Part shown: one piece after another, positions 1 through 9,371 of the stretch
How positions within the stretch are numbered: the stretch's first letter is position 1
Layout: every line of letters starts with the position of its first letter
NCBI RefSeq assembly: GCF_900112285.1
Contig: NZ_FOKZ01000008.1
Coordinates: 62,001-126,000, forward strand
Reading direction: 5' to 3'
DNA: 64,000 bases
DNA from: Polaromonas sp. OV174
Lineage (GTDB): Bacteria; Pseudomonadota; Gammaproteobacteria; Burkholderiales; Burkholderiaceae_C
Made by a program: the position numbers and the translations under genes
The notes under the pieces: model-generated
What the model was told of the DNA's origin: nothing
What the model saw: only the letters and a program-made list of their open reading frames with translations
Databases searched by the model: none

Positions 1-5
1 CCGCC

Positions 6-524
6 TTAGCCGAAGATTTCTTCGACTGATTTGCCGCGCTTGGCCGCGATATCGGAGGCCGTGGTGGAGTTTTTCAGTGCATCCATGGTGGCACGCACCA
101 TGTTGTAAGGGTTGCTCGAACCATGGCTCTTAGCCACGATATCGGTAATGCCCATCACTTCGAAAACTGCACGCATCGGACCGCCAGCAATGATGCCGGT
201 ACCCTTGGGAGCTGGCGCCATCATGACGTTGGCTGCACCGTGGTGACCGAATACATTGTGGTGAAGCGTGCCGTTCTTCAATGACACTTTGGTCATGTTG
301 CGACGCGCTTCTTCCATTGCCTTTTGCACAGCTGCAGGCACTTCTTTCGACTTGCCCTTGCCCATGCCAACGCGACCATCACCGTCACCAACCACCGTGA
401 GTGCGGCGAAACCGAGAATACGGCCGCCTTTCACCACTTTGGTCACGCGGTTGATCGCGATCATCTTTTCCTTCAGACCATCGTCTGGAGCGTCGTTTTG
501 CGATTTAGCTTGAAACTTAGCCAT
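6..524 (-). CDS. rpsE: 30S ribosomal protein S5
   Basis: Small-subunit ribosomal protein S5, which binds 16S rRNA near the decoding region and contributes to translational fidelity. The 172-residue product has the N-terminal double-stranded-RNA-binding S5 domain (about residues 17-82, with [22 protein letters not shown]) followed by the S5 C-terminal domain containing [22 protein letters not shown] in overlapping form. Length matches the family. It is the last complete gene of the spc operon in the window, 17 bp after rplR; rpmD, rplO and secY would be expected beyond the left edge. Assignment is secure from sequence and gene order. Confidence 0.98.
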   Translation of the reverse strand: MAKFQAKSQNDAPDDGLKEKMIAINRVTKVVKGGRILGFAALTVVGDGDGRVGMGKGKSKEVPAAVQKAMEEARRNMTKVSLKNGTLHHNVFGHHGAANVMMAPAPKGTGIIAGGPMRAVFEVMGITDIVAKSHGSSNPYNMVRATMDALKNSTTASDIAAKRGKSVEEIFG

Positions 525-541
525 ACTTAATTCCAGTCTGC

Positions 542-907
542 TTAGAACTGCAAACCAGCTTCGCGAGCCGCATCAGCCAGCGCTTTAACGCGGCCATGGT
601 ACGCAAAACCGGCGCGATCAAACGCCACTTTTTCTACACCTGCTGCTTTTGCCTTTTCAGCAATACGCTTGCCAATGGCTTGCGCAGCAGCAACATTTCC
701 ACCCTTGCCAGCGCCGCCGATTTCCTTGCGCACTTCCACTTCAGCAGTGGATGCAGCAGCCAGAACTTTGGAGCCGTCGCCAGAAATAACACTGGCGTAA
801 ATATGCAGATTGGTGCGATTCACGGACAAACGCGCCACGCCTTGATTGGCAATGCGGATGCGGGTCTGGCGTGAACGACGAAGGCGCTGCTCTTTTTTGG
901 TCAACAT
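542..907 (-). CDS. rplR: 50S ribosomal protein L18
   Basis: Large-subunit protein L18, which with L5 binds 5S rRNA in the central protuberance. The 121-residue protein has the basic N-terminus [16 protein letters not shown] and the family ending [12 protein letters not shown] good Shine-Dalgarno (AAGGAGCT) precedes the ATG. It lies 11 bp downstream of rplF and upstream of rpsE in the canonical spc order, so it is co-transcribed from the promoter near position 3,620. Confidence 0.98.
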   Translation of the reverse strand: MLTKKEQRLRRSRQTRIRIANQGVARLSVNRTNLHIYASVISGDGSKVLAAASTAEVEVRKEIGGAGKGGNVAAAQAIGKRIAEKAKAAGVEKVAFDRAGFAYHGRVKALADAAREAGLQF

Positions 908-918
908 GTTGCAGCTCC

Positions 919-1452
919 TTATTTCTTCTTGGTTTCTTTGATCGTGATCTTCTCATCCGCATAACGGATGCCCTTGCCCTTGTAAGGCTCGGGAGGACGA
1001 ACAGCACGAACTTCAGCAGCGATCTGGCCAACGCGCTGGCGGTCAGAACCCTTGATCACCACTTCAGTGGGCGTGGGGGTTGCGACGGTAATGCCTGCGG
1101 GCATGTCCATGATCACGGGGTGCGAATAACCGACCGTGAGGTTCAGCTTGGCGCCTTGCGCCTGAGCCTTGTAACCCACACCGATCAGGCTGAGCTTCTT
1201 TTCGAAGCCCTTGGTAACACCCGTCACCATGTTGTTCACGAGCTGACGCATGGTGCCGCTCATGGCATTGGCTTCACGCGAGTCGTTGGCAGGTGCAAAG
1301 GTCAGCTTGCCGTCATCGTTCTTGATGGTGACAAGTGCGTTCTGCGCCTGTGCCAAGGTGCCCAGAGCACCCTTGACATTAATTTGGTCGTCTTTAATGG
1401 CCACATCCACACCCTGAGGTATGGCGACCGGCATTTTTGCTACACGAGACAT
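919..1452 (-). CDS. rplF: 50S ribosomal protein L6
   Basis: Large-subunit protein L6, which sits near the sarcin-ricin loop and the factor-binding site. The 177-residue protein starts [17 protein letters not shown] and carries the C-terminal L6 signature [15 protein letters not shown]. Two tandem L6 alpha/beta domains fit the length. It lies between rpsH and rplR in the standard spc operon order. Confidence 0.98.
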   Translation of the reverse strand: MSRVAKMPVAIPQGVDVAIKDDQINVKGALGTLAQAQNALVTIKNDDGKLTFAPANDSREANAMSGTMRQLVNNMVTGVTKGFEKKLSLIGVGYKAQAQGAKLNLTVGYSHPVIMDMPAGITVATPTPTEVVIKGSDRQRVGQIAAEVRAVRPPEPYKGKGIRYADEKITIKETKKK

Positions 1453-1476
1453 TTCAGTTACTCCTCAATGCCGCCG

Positions 1477-1872
1477 TTAGGCCACGTAGCACAGCACTTC
1501 ACCACCGGTACCGGTAGCGCGCGCCTTGCGATCAGTCATGACACCCTGGGGCGTCGTAACAATTGCCACACCAAGGCCATTCATGACCTGGGGAATGGCA
1601 CCATGACCTTTGTAAACACGCAGGCCCGGGCGGCTGACGCGCTCAATGCGCTCAATCACGGGGCGACCTGCGTAGTACTTCAGGGCGATTTCCAGTTGGG
1701 GCTTGCCATCGTTAGCCTTGACGGAGAAGCCATCGATATAGCCCTCATCCTTCAAAACCTGTGCAATAGCAACTTTGACTTTCGAAGACGGCACCTGCAC
1801 AACGGCTTTTTCAACCATTTGCGCATTGCGGATGCGAGTCAACATGTCGGCGATAGGATCACTCATACTCAT
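1477..1872 (-). CDS. rpsH: 30S ribosomal protein S8
   Basis: Primary 16S rRNA-binding protein S8; in Escherichia coli it is also the translational repressor of the spc operon. The 131-residue product begins [19 protein letters not shown] and ends with the S8 signature region around [22 protein letters not shown]. Whether it autoregulates here cannot be judged: the E. coli control site lies at the start of rplE and I could not confirm an S8-like hairpin by eye. Confidence 0.98.
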   Translation of the reverse strand: MSMSDPIADMLTRIRNAQMVEKAVVQVPSSKVKVAIAQVLKDEGYIDGFSVKANDGKPQLEIALKYYAGRPVIERIERVSRPGLRVYKGHGAIPQVMNGLGVAIVTTPQGVMTDRKARATGTGGEVLCYVA

Positions 1873-1890
1873 TTGCGGTTCTCCTATTGC

Positions 1891-2196
1891 TTACCAGCTT
1901 GCCTTGGTGATACCAGGGATATCACCAGCAAAAGCCAACTCACGAATCTTGGCGCGAGCCAAGCCGAATTGACGGAACGTGCCACGCGGACGACCCGTGA
2001 TCGCGCAGCGGTTGCGCTGACGTGTCGGGTTTGCGTTGCGGGGCAACTTTTGCAACTCAAGGCGAGCCAGAGCGCGCTCATCATCGGTGCGTTTGAAATC
2101 GTTGGCGGTTGCCTTGAGTTCAGCGTATTTCTTGGCGAACTTGGCGGCGAGCTTGTCGCGCTTCAGTTCACGTTGCAGTAATGCTTGTTTTGCCAT
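1891..2196 (-). CDS. rpsN: 30S ribosomal protein S14
   Basis: Small-subunit protein S14 of the 30S head. I place the start at [17 protein letters not shown], giving 101 residues, the usual length of the long, zinc-independent proteobacterial form; an in-frame extension to 2250 would run back into rplE and is rejected. The family signature [12 protein letters not shown] is present, and the paired zinc-binding cysteines of the short form are absent. It sits between rplE and rpsH as expected. Confidence 0.97.
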   Translation of the reverse strand: MAKQALLQRELKRDKLAAKFAKKYAELKATANDFKRTDDERALARLELQKLPRNANPTRQRNRCAITGRPRGTFRQFGLARAKIRELAFAGDIPGITKASW

Positions 2197-2204
2197 ATCC
2201 CGCC

Positions 2205-2744
2205 TCAGTTCTTGAACGGAAAACGGAAGGCGGTGAGGAGCGCTTTGCACTCTTCATCGGTCTTTGCCGTTGTAGTAATGCTGATATTGAGACCACGCAA
2301 GGCATCAACCTTGTCGTACTCAATTTCAGGGAAAATAATTTGTTCTTTAACGCCGATGTTGTAGTTGCCACGGCCGTCAAAGGCGCGACCAGAAATACCA
2401 CGGAAGTCACGAACGCGGGGCAAAGCCACGGTCACGAAACGATCGAGGAATTCATACATCTGGACGCCGCGCAGGGTCACCATGCAACCGATTGGCAAGT
2501 CTTCGCGGATTTTGAAACCAGCGATAGCTTTCTTGGCCTTGGTCACAACAGGCTTCTGGCCAGCAATCTTGGCCATGTCGCCAACGGCGTTGTCCATGAC
2601 CTTCTTGTCTGCAACCGCCTCGCTCACACCCATATTGAGCGTGATCTTGGTGATGCGTGGCACCTGCATAGGCGTCGTGTAGCCGAATTTTTCAATCAGG
2701 GCAGGTGCGATTTTTTCGCGGTATTGATCTTGCAAGCGTGCCAT
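2205..2744 (-). CDS. rplE: 50S ribosomal protein L5
   Basis: Large-subunit protein L5, which binds 5S rRNA and contacts the P-site tRNA. The 179-residue protein shows the L5 signature [16 protein letters not shown] near residue 33 and the C-terminal segment around [13 protein letters not shown]. The ATG follows the rplX stop by only 2 bp, consistent with translational coupling inside the spc operon. Confidence 0.98.
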   Translation of the reverse strand: MARLQDQYREKIAPALIEKFGYTTPMQVPRITKITLNMGVSEAVADKKVMDNAVGDMAKIAGQKPVVTKAKKAIAGFKIREDLPIGCMVTLRGVQMYEFLDRFVTVALPRVRDFRGISGRAFDGRGNYNIGVKEQIIFPEIEYDKVDALRGLNISITTTAKTDEECKALLTAFRFPFKN

Positions 2745-2746
2745 TT

Positions 2747-3067
2747 TTATGCAGCCTTAATTTCTTCGCCGCTGGACTTGAAGACGCGCACTTTTTTGCC
2801 GTCAGCCAACAACTTGATCCCAACGCGATCCGCCTTGCCCGAAGCAGCATTGAAAATTGCTACGTTGGACTGGTGAATCGGCATGCTCTTTTCAACGATG
2901 CCACCGGTGGTGCCCTTGAGCGGATTTGGCTTGGTGTGTTTCTTCACCAGGTTGATTCCGTCAACCAGCACATGGCTGTCATCGACGCGCAACGAGATCG
3001 TTCCGCGCTTACCCTTGTCGCGACCCGTGATCACGATGATCTCGTCGCCTTTGCGAATCTTGTTCAT
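2747..3067 (-). CDS. rplX: 50S ribosomal protein L24
   Basis: Large-subunit assembly-initiator protein L24. The 106-residue product starts [20 protein letters not shown], the KOW motif that defines the family, and continues with the L24 C-terminal region. It lies 11 bp after rplN and is tightly coupled to rplE. Confidence 0.98.
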   Translation of the reverse strand: MNKIRKGDEIIVITGRDKGKRGTISLRVDDSHVLVDGINLVKKHTKPNPLKGTTGGIVEKSMPIHQSNVAIFNAASGKADRVGIKLLADGKKVRVFKSSGEEIKAA

Positions 3068-3078
3068 TGCCTCTGCCC

Positions 3079-3447
3079 TTACAGAACTTCAGGAGCCAAA
3101 GACACGATCTTCATGAACTTTTCAGTGCGCAGCTCGCGCGTCACTGGTCCGAAGATGCGGGTGCCGATTGGCTCCAGCTTGGCGTTAAGCAGCACTGCTG
3201 CGTTGCCGTCGAATTTGACGAGCGAGCCATCGCCACGGCGGATGCCCTTGGCGGTGCGAACGACCACAGCACTGTAAACCTCGCCTTTTTTGACGCGGCC
3301 ACGTGGAGCGGCTTCTTTGATGCTCACCTTGATGACATCACCAACGCTGGCGTACCGGCGCTTGGATCCGCCCAGCACCTTGATGCACATCACGGATTTA
3401 GCACCCGTGTTGTCAGCAACATCGAGTTTGGATTGCGTTTGAATCAT
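3079..3447 (-). CDS. rplN: 50S ribosomal protein L14 (first gene of the spc operon)
   Basis: Large-subunit protein L14, located at the subunit interface (bridge B8). The 122-residue product begins [19 protein letters not shown] and includes the family signature region [16 protein letters not shown]. It is the first gene of the spc cluster. Unlike organisms in which rpsQ (S17) directly precedes it, here the upstream neighbour is glpD, with about 150 bp of leader after a strong predicted promoter. The operon therefore starts here. Confidence 0.98.
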   Translation of the reverse strand: MIQTQSKLDVADNTGAKSVMCIKVLGGSKRRYASVGDVIKVSIKEAAPRGRVKKGEVYSAVVVRTAKGIRRGDGSLVKFDGNAAVLLNAKLEPIGTRIFGPVTRELRTEKFMKIVSLAPEVL

Positions 3448-3606
3448 TTAAATTTAGTCCCAACTTGCACCAGCCATAGGCAGCCCGCTTATCGCAAACC
3501 ACCAGCCAATCAGTCTTGGGCCCGTCGTCCACACCGCAAACCACTTGCAATGCTTCCAATTGGGCTATTAAGTCAGAATTCTCCGCCTTTTAGAGCGAAG
3601 CCCACA

Positions 3607-3635
3607 ATTATGTCGGAATCAAATACCACTGTCAA
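3607..3635 (-). promoter_or_regulatory. Predicted sigma-70 promoter of the spc operon
   Basis: On the minus strand there is a perfect -35 hexamer TTGACA (3630-3635), a 17-bp spacer and a near-consensus -10 hexamer CATAAT (3607-3612). Transcription would start near 3600 and leave an untranslated leader of about 150 nt before rplN. This is the best promoter match I found in the window and fits the strong expression expected of ribosomal-protein genes. In the rest of the 363-bp gap (3448-3810) I see only this promoter, the leader and a degenerate repeat near the glpD end. Confidence 0.8.
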
Positions 3636-3739
3636 CAGGCCTTCGTGCAAATAAGCCCAGAAGAATTCGAAACAATCTGCAAACAGATTCACACTGCAAC
3701 AAGGCCGTAGCGGCACGGTGGATCAAACACCAGCACGAA

Positions 3740-3797
3740 ATACGGCTCTAGCCCAATAAGGACGGCCGCTGTTAGCTATCAAAATGAGTATTGCGGC
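3740..3797 (+). repeat. AT-cored short dispersed repeat, degenerate copy R1
   Basis: Shares with the better copies a left part (GGCTCTAGCCCAATAA) and the core TTAGCTATCAAAATGAGTA, but the closing ATAGC is degraded. It lies just downstream of the glpD stop codon. Identification is by eye from similarity to the copies at 8.8 and 45.7 kb. Confidence 0.45.
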
Positions 3798-3810
3798 TTG
3801 ACTTTCAAGC

Positions 3811-5397
3811 TCAGGCCGGCCAGGCAAGGTATTGCTCGCACAAGGCCAAAAATGCCTCCAGTTGCGGATCCACGCCAGTTTCCTGCTGCAACAGCACAGC
3901 CACCTCGGTCGCCATGGAGCGGGCCAGCGCCGCATCCAGGAACAACAGACGGGAGCGGCGCGCCAGCACGTCCTCGACACAACGCGCGTACTCGTAGCGG
4001 GCGGCGAAGCGCACCATGGCCTCGCTCAAGCCGCCGCCCAGCATGCGCTCCGCGCCCGGCAGGCCCTGCACCGCCGCCGCCTCGCTGCCATATAGATGCA
4101 GCCCGGGCGTATCGCTGATCTTGTGGGTCGATTCCTGGGCTCCCACCAACTTCAGCTGCGAGGTCACGGCCCCGCCGCGTGTCGGCAGCAGGTCGGCGGC
4201 AAAGCATTTGTCCAGCACGTCTTCGGCCATGGCTCTATAAGTGGTCCATTTGCCACCCGTCACCGTGACCAGGCCACTTTGGCTCACCAGCACGGTGTGT
4301 TCGCGCGACAGCGCCTGGGTGTTGCCGGCATCGTCCTCGGGCGGCTTGACCAGTGGCCGCAGCCCGACCCAGATGCTTTTGATATCGGCCCGGCCGGGCG
4401 CACGACTCAGGTAACGGGCCGACTCACGCAGAATGAAATCGACCTCCTCCTTGAAGGGCAGCGGCTCCCGGGCCAGGTCGTGGCGCGGCGTGTCGGTGGT
4501 GCCGAGAATGATCTTGCCCAGCCAGGGCACGGCAAACAACACCCGGCCATCCGCCGTCTTGGGGATCAGCATGGCATGGTCGGTCGGCAAAAACTCGCGG
4601 TCCACCACGATATGCACGCCCTGGCTGGGCGCCACCATGGGCTTGGCCGTGCGTCCTATGGCCTGGCCGTCCTGCAGGCGCAATTGATCCACCCAGACGC
4701 CGGTCGCATTCACCACGCAACGCGCCCTCAGCTCAAACTGCCTGCCCGTTTCCTGGTCTCGCGCATGAAAACCCACCAGCTTGCCGTCTTCGTGGATCAG
4801 GCCGGTCGCCGCACAGTAATTCACCAGCAGCGCGCCCTGACGTGCTGCGCTGCGGGCCAGCGCCAGCGCCAGCCTCGCATCGTCAAACTGGCCATCCCAG
4901 TACTTGACGCCGCCCTTGAGGCCTTGCGATTGAACGGTGGGCAAGCAGCCCTGGGTTTCCTGCCGGTTCAAAAATTCCGTGCTCCCCAGCCCGGCCTGAC
5001 CGGCCAGGGCGTCATACATCTTGAGCCCCACGCCATAAAAAGGCGCTTCCCAGAACTTGTAGGAAGGCATCACAAAGGGCAGCGGCTGCGCCAGGTGCGG
5101 CGCATTGGCCAGCAGCGTGCTGCGCTCGCGCAAGGCCTCGCGCACCAGGGAGATATTGCCCTGGGCCAGATAGCGCACGCCGCCATGCACCAGCTTGGTG
5201 GCGCGCGACGAAGTGCCCTTGGCAAAGTCATGCGATTCGACCAGCACCACGGAAAAGCCGCGTGCGGCGGCGTCCAGCGCCACCCCCAAGCCGGTAGCGC
5301 CGCCGCCAATGACGGCAAGATCGTATTGCCGCTGCGCGGCAAGCCGCTCCATCAGGGCTTGACGTTGCGTCGCTGCGGGCAAGGATTCTGTGCTCAT
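3811..5397 (-). CDS. glpD: Glycerol-3-phosphate dehydrogenase (aerobic, FAD-dependent)
   Basis: Membrane-associated flavoenzyme that oxidises sn-glycerol 3-phosphate to dihydroxyacetone phosphate and passes electrons to quinone. The 528-residue protein has the N-terminal FAD dinucleotide fold (DLAVIGGGATGLGVALDA, about residues 26-43), the GlpD signature region GTSSRATKLVHGGVRYL, and a C-terminal all-helical domain (about 400-525). It is transcribed divergently from glpR-glpK, across 134 bp holding TTCGT repeats that may be the GlpR operator. No glycerol facilitator gene is nearby. Confidence 0.96.
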   Translation of the reverse strand: MSTESLPAATQRQALMERLAAQRQYDLAVIGGGATGLGVALDAAARGFSVVLVESHDFAKGTSSRATKLVHGGVRYLAQGNISLVREALRERSTLLANAPHLAQPLPFVMPSYKFWEAPFYGVGLKMYDALAGQAGLGSTEFLNRQETQGCLPTVQSQGLKGGVKYWDGQFDDARLALALARSAARQGALLVNYCAATGLIHEDGKLVGFHARDQETGRQFELRARCVVNATGVWVDQLRLQDGQAIGRTAKPMVAPSQGVHIVVDREFLPTDHAMLIPKTADGRVLFAVPWLGKIILGTTDTPRHDLAREPLPFKEEVDFILRESARYLSRAPGRADIKSIWVGLRPLVKPPEDDAGNTQALSREHTVLVSQSGLVTVTGGKWTTYRAMAEDVLDKCFAADLLPTRGGAVTSQLKLVGAQESTHKISDTPGLHLYGSEAAAVQGLPGAERMLGGGLSEAMVRFAARYEYARCVEDVLARRSRLLFLDAALARSMATEVAVLLQQETGVDPQLEAFLALCEQYLAWPA

Positions 5398-5419
5398 AGG
5401 GGTTTCTGGATAGCCAAAA

Positions 5420-5460
5420 GTTTCGTATTCGTTCTATTTTCTTCGTTTATGATCGTTTTG
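5420..5460. promoter_or_regulatory. Putative GlpR operator cluster between glpD and glpR
   Basis: Four TTCGT/ATCGT pentamers (5422-5426, 5428-5432, 5442-5446, 5452-5456) lie in an AT-rich 40-bp stretch within the divergent glpD/glpR intergenic region. DeoR-type GlpR proteins bind short repeats containing TTCG in other proteobacteria, so this is the natural operator candidate. This is inference: no sharp -10/-35 pair was identified on either strand. Confidence 0.45.
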
Positions 5461-5531
5461 TCTAATTTTGACGACCAACAGATTCCTTTTGTTTCGGTGT
5501 AGAGTTCATCACCCTTTTTCATCTCATCCCC

Positions 5532-6293
5532 GTGAGCTCCAATCCCAGGCAACTCAAGCTTCTTGACCTCGTGCGCGGCCAGGGCTCGGCCTCGGTCGAA
5601 CAGCTCGCCGAGCAGCTGGCGGTCACCCTGCAAACCGTGCGGCGCGACGTGCAGCGCCTGGCCGACGCCGGCTTGCTGACGCGTTTTCATGGTGGCGTGC
5701 GGGTGCCCAGCTCGACGGTGGAAAACCTGGCGCATCAGCAGCGCGAAAGCCTCAATGCCGAGGGCAAGGCACGCATTGCCCGGGCCGTGGCCCAGCGCGT
5801 GCCCAACAACTGCTCCCTCATCCTCAATATAGGCACCACCACCGAGGCCGTGGCCAAGGCCTTGCTGCAGCACCAGGGCTTGCGCGTCATCACCAACAAC
5901 CTGAACGTGGCAGCCATCCTGTGCGGCAACACCGACTGCGAAGTCATCGTTGCCGGCGGCGTGGTGCGCGCGCGCGACCGCGGCATTGTGGGCGAGGCGG
6001 CGGTGGATTTCATGCGCCAGTTCCGGGTCGACATTGCGGTCATAGGCATTTCCGGCATAGAAGCCGACGGCACGCTGCGCGACTTTGACTACCGCGAGGT
6101 CAAGGTGGCGCAGACCATCATCGAGCACGCCAGAGAAGTCTGGCTGGCCGCCGACAGCAGCAAATTCAACCGTCCGGCCATGGTCGAGTTGGCCCGCTTG
6201 TCGCAGATAGACCGGCTGTTCACCGACCAGGCGCCGCCCCAGCCCTTTCCCGGCTTGCTGGAAGAAGCCAACGTCAGTTGCGAGATAGCCTGA
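5532..6293 (+). CDS. glpR: DeoR-family repressor of glycerol metabolism, GlpR-like
   Basis: Transcriptional regulator expected to repress glycerol genes and to be released by glycerol 3-phosphate. The 253-residue protein starts at a GTG (5532). It has the DeoR N-terminal winged helix-turn-helix (about residues 6-57), including [20 protein letters not shown], followed by HGGV, and a C-terminal sugar-phosphate sensor domain with [13 protein letters not shown] and a conserved VGEAAVDF. The position between glpD and glpK supports the GlpR assignment over other DeoR paralogues. glpK follows after 34 bp, so the two are probably one transcript. Confidence 0.9.
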   Translation: MSSNPRQLKLLDLVRGQGSASVEQLAEQLAVTLQTVRRDVQRLADAGLLTRFHGGVRVPSSTVENLAHQQRESLNAEGKARIARAVAQRVPNNCSLILNIGTTTEAVAKALLQHQGLRVITNNLNVAAILCGNTDCEVIVAGGVVRARDRGIVGEAAVDFMRQFRVDIAVIGISGIEADGTLRDFDYREVKVAQTIIEHAREVWLAADSSKFNRPAMVELARLSQIDRLFTDQAPPQPFPGLLEEANVSCEIA

Positions 6294-6327
6294 TCCGCCC
6301 GCGCCCCAACCTCATCCCCCACACCCC

Positions 6328-7830
6328 ATGACCTATCTGCTCGCCCTCGACCAAGGCACCTCCAGCTCCCGCAGCATTGTGTTTGACCAACTGGGCCGCA
6401 TCGTGGCCTCGGCCCAGCAGGAGCTGCCCCAGATCTACCCCAAGCCGGGCTGGGTCGAGCACGATCCCATGGAAATCTGGCGCGGCCAGCTGGCCACCGC
6501 CCGACAAGCACTGGAAAAAGCCGGCCAGCAAGGCATCAAGCCCCAAGACATACGCGCACTGGGCATCACCAACCAGCGCGAAACCACGGTGGTCTGGAAC
6601 CGCAAAACCGGCCTGCCGATTCACCACGCCATCGTCTGGCAGGACAGGCGCGCCGAAGCCCACTGCGCACAACTGCGCGAGCAGGGCAAGGAAGCGCTGA
6701 TCCAGTCCAAGACCGGGCTGCTGATTGATGCCTATTTTTCCGGCACCAAGCTCAAATGGCTGCTAGACCATGTACCAGGCGCGCGCGCCCAGGCCGAGCG
6801 CGGTGAACTGGCCTTTGGCACCATAGACAGCTGGCTGATGTGGCAGCTCACGGGTGGCGCCGTCCACGCGACCGACGTCAGCAATGCCTCGCGCACCCTG
6901 CTCTTCAATGTGCACAGCAACCAGTGGGACAGCGAGCTGATGGAGCTGCTGGACATCCCGGCCGCGCTGATGCCAAAAGTCTTGCCCTCCAGCGCGCACT
7001 ATGGCGAAGTTCGCCCCGAGTGGCTGGGCCATGCCATCGCCATAGGCGGCGTTGCCGGCGACCAGCAAAGCGCCCTCTTCGGCCAGGCCTGTTTCAAGGC
7101 CGGCATGGCGAAAAACACCTATGGCACCGGCTGCTTCACGCTAATGCACACCGGCAGCCAGTTCCAGACCTCGCGCAACGGCCTGCTCACCACCAGCGCG
7201 GCACAGACCACGGCGCAGACCGAATTTGCCATTGAAGGCAGCGTGTTTGTCGGCGGCGCCGTGGTGCAGTGGTTGCGCGACGGCCTGCACGCCATCAAAA
7301 GCAGCACCGAGGTACAGGCCCTGGCGCAAAGCGTGCCCGATTCGGGCGGCGTGATGATGGTGCCGGCCTTTACCGGCCTGGGCGCGCCCTACTGGAACGC
7401 CGACGCCCGCGGCACCATCACCGGACTGACGCGCGGCACCACCGTGGCCCATATTGCGCGCGCCGCCCTGGAAAGCATTGCCTACCAAAGCGCGGCCCTG
7501 CTGCAGGCCATGAGCCGCGATGCGGTAGGCGCCGGCGCGGCGCCGGTGGCCGAGCTGCGCGTCGACGGCGGTGCCTGCGTCAACGACTTGCTGATGCAGT
7601 TCCAGGCCGACCTGCTGGGCATTCCGGTGCTGCGCCCGGCCGTCACAGAAACCACCGCCCTGGGTGCGGCCTACCTGGCGGGCCTGTCCTGCGGCGTCTA
7701 CCGCAACACCGACGAGCTGTCGGTCCTGTGGCGCGCCGAGCGCACCTTTTTGCCAACCCTCAGCAGCGAGCGCGCCGCCGCCCTGATGGCGCAATGGGAG
7801 CATGCCGTGCGGCAGACCGTGGCGGTTTAG
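6328..7830 (+). CDS. glpK: Glycerol kinase
   Basis: ATP-dependent phosphorylation of glycerol to glycerol 3-phosphate, the substrate of the neighbouring GlpD. The 500-residue protein begins [20 protein letters not shown], the FGGY-kinase phosphate-loop motif, and has the two FGGY domains (about 4-250 and 260-450). The glycerol-kinase segments [16 protein letters not shown] and [10 protein letters not shown] and the C-terminal [20 protein letters not shown] are intact. Length is normal for the family. Confidence 0.97.
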   Translation: MTYLLALDQGTSSSRSIVFDQLGRIVASAQQELPQIYPKPGWVEHDPMEIWRGQLATARQALEKAGQQGIKPQDIRALGITNQRETTVVWNRKTGLPIHHAIVWQDRRAEAHCAQLREQGKEALIQSKTGLLIDAYFSGTKLKWLLDHVPGARAQAERGELAFGTIDSWLMWQLTGGAVHATDVSNASRTLLFNVHSNQWDSELMELLDIPAALMPKVLPSSAHYGEVRPEWLGHAIAIGGVAGDQQSALFGQACFKAGMAKNTYGTGCFTLMHTGSQFQTSRNGLLTTSAAQTTAQTEFAIEGSVFVGGAVVQWLRDGLHAIKSSTEVQALAQSVPDSGGVMMVPAFTGLGAPYWNADARGTITGLTRGTTVAHIARAALESIAYQSAALLQAMSRDAVGAGAAPVAELRVDGGACVNDLLMQFQADLLGIPVLRPAVTETTALGAAYLAGLSCGVYRNTDELSVLWRAERTFLPTLSSERAAALMAQWEHAVRQTVAV

Positions 7831-7919
7831 CGACCAACGACTACCCACCCGCGCTTGGACGACAATCCGCCATCGGGTGGCTGCGTTTCAAGCCGCCATT
7901 TTTAGCGAGCACCCAAGCC

Positions 7920-8756
7920 ATGAGCATGCAAACCTCCAGCAGCAACCAACATATCGCCTTCATAGGCGGCGGCAACATGGCCAGCGCCATCATTGGCGGC
8001 CTGCGCCAGCGCGGTTTGGCCGCCAGCCAGATCCAGGTGGTAGAGCCTTTTACCGAGCAGGCCGCCAGGCTGAGGCAGCAATTTGAAGTGACGGTCAGCG
8101 CCAGCCCCGAGGCTTCGCTGGCGCGTGCGACGCTGGTGGTCTGGGCCGTCAAGCCCCAGACTTTTAAAGAGGCGGCAGCGCAAGTCAGCCCCCACACCGC
8201 CACCGCCCTGCACCTCAGCGTGGCCGCCGGCATACGCTCGGACAGCATTGCCGCCTGGCTGGGCAGCGAGCGCGTGGTGCGCGCCATGCCCAACACGCCG
8301 GCGCTGATCGGCAAGGGCATGAGCGCCCTCTTCGCCCGCCCGGCCGCCAGCGCCGCCGACCGACTGGCGGTAGAACAGGTGATACAGACCACCGGCGAAT
8401 TTTTGTGGCTGGAGCAAGAGGAGCAACTGGACGCCGTGACCGCACTGTCGGGTTCGGGTCCGGCCTATGTGTTTTATTTCATCGAGGCCATGATCCAGGC
8501 CGGCAGCGACATGGGCTTGAGCCGCGCCCAGGCGCAGCAGTTGGCCGTCGCCACCTTTGTCGGCGCGTCGGCGCTGGCGCAAGACTCCGACGAGCCGCCC
8601 GAAACCCTGCGCGCCCGCGTCACCTCCAAGGGCGGCACCACTTACGCCGCGCTCAGCGCCATGGAGCAAGACGGCGTCAAAGAGCAATTCATGCGCGCCA
8701 TGCAGGCGGCCCGGCAACGCGCCCGCGAGCTGGGTGATGAATTTGGTTCAAACTGA
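7920..8756 (+). CDS. proC: Pyrroline-5-carboxylate reductase
   Basis: Last step of proline synthesis: NAD(P)H-dependent reduction of 1-pyrroline-5-carboxylate. I place the start at MSMQTSSSNQHIAFIGGGNM (278 residues), immediately before the Rossmann motif; the longer open frame runs back inside glpK and is not coding. The C-terminal P5CR features GSGPAYVFYFIEAM (about residue 177) and VTSKGGTT (about 233) are present. An ATG two codons later (7926) is an equally good start. Confidence 0.95.
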   Translation: MSMQTSSSNQHIAFIGGGNMASAIIGGLRQRGLAASQIQVVEPFTEQAARLRQQFEVTVSASPEASLARATLVVWAVKPQTFKEAAAQVSPHTATALHLSVAAGIRSDSIAAWLGSERVVRAMPNTPALIGKGMSALFARPAASAADRLAVEQVIQTTGEFLWLEQEEQLDAVTALSGSGPAYVFYFIEAMIQAGSDMGLSRAQAQQLAVATFVGASALAQDSDEPPETLRARVTSKGGTTYAALSAMEQDGVKEQFMRAMQAARQRARELGDEFGSN

Positions 8757-8757
8757 A

Positions 8758-8826
8758 AGGTTTGGGCATCAAAACCGGCTCCAGCGCTTATGCAACGGCC
8801 GCTAGCTGCTACACATTAAATAGCAA
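8758..8826 (+). repeat. AT-cored short dispersed repeat, copy R2
   Basis: Between proC and the small exported-protein gene. Contains GGCTCCAGCGCTTATGCAAC followed by the core AGCTGCTACACATTAAATAGC, matching the 45.7-kb copy in layout. It starts only 2 bp after the proC stop, so it lies in the proC 3' untranslated region. The remaining 185 bp up to 9011 hold no further recognisable element. Confidence 0.6.
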
Positions 8827-9011
8827 ACCAGCGGCTTGCGGCGGCCCCACCGAACCCACGCCAGATAAATTGCAAGATGTCGGCCAGATCCGTCAACCGG
8901 CCGCAGCACCGGGGCGTTAACTCTTCACGAACATGCCGCTGGTCACCAAGTCTCCCGGCCCACGGCCCGGCAGCATGTGCGTAAGTACTGTCCTAACCTT
9001 CGGAGCTCACT

Positions 9012-9245
9012 ATGAAGAAAATTCTGTCCATCCTCGCCAGTGCCGCCGTACTCGCCATGCCTTTGGCCCTGATCTCCGCACCGGCCGCCGCCCAGACCAG
9101 CGCTCCAGCCGCAGCACCTGCTGCCGCTCCCGCCGCTGCACCGGCTGCCGCTGAAAAAGCCGCACCAGTCAAGGCCAAAGCCAAGACCAAGCACAAAGCC
9201 AAACACAAGGCCAAGGCCAAACCAGCCGCCAAGAAAGCCGTCTGA
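9012..9245 (+). CDS. Small exported Ala/Pro/Lys-rich protein
   Basis: A 77-residue protein with a clear Sec signal peptide (MKKILSILASAAVLAMPLAL, cleavage probably after SAPAAA-Q). The mature part is a low-complexity tail: four AAPA-type repeats, then a strongly basic stretch of alternating Lys-Ala/Lys-His pairs (KAKAKTKHKAKHKAKAK). A purine-rich Shine-Dalgarno (CGGAG) and a strong terminator downstream support real expression. I do not recognise a family; by composition it resembles acid-shock or histone-H1-like basic proteins, but the signal peptide argues for a periplasmic role. Confidence 0.7.
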   Translation: MKKILSILASAAVLAMPLALISAPAAAQTSAPAAAPAAAPAAAPAAAEKAAPVKAKAKTKHKAKHKAKAKPAAKKAV

Positions 9246-9292
9246 GACGAGCCAGGACACGGCGCTGAGGGCCAGCCCCTCGGCCCGGCTTG

Positions 9293-9319
9293 AAAAAACC
9301 CGCCAAGTGCGGGTTTTTT
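9293..9319 (+). terminator. Rho-independent terminator (probably bidirectional)
   Basis: Perfect hairpin ACCCGC-CAAGT-GCGGGT, extended by flanking A and T runs (AAAAAA on the left, TTTTTT on the right). It lies between the convergent small exported-protein gene and ubiA, and the symmetric A/T tracts would allow termination in both directions. Confidence 0.9.
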
Positions 9320-9371
9320 ATGGCCGCCTGTCTAAGCAGGCCGGCAGCGCTCGACTCAGCCGTGCCGACCT

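Noticed and set aside
4096..5502. Open reading frame of 468 codons antisense to glpD that extends into the operator region
   Set aside because: Its translation has no domain; glpD on the other strand is unambiguous.
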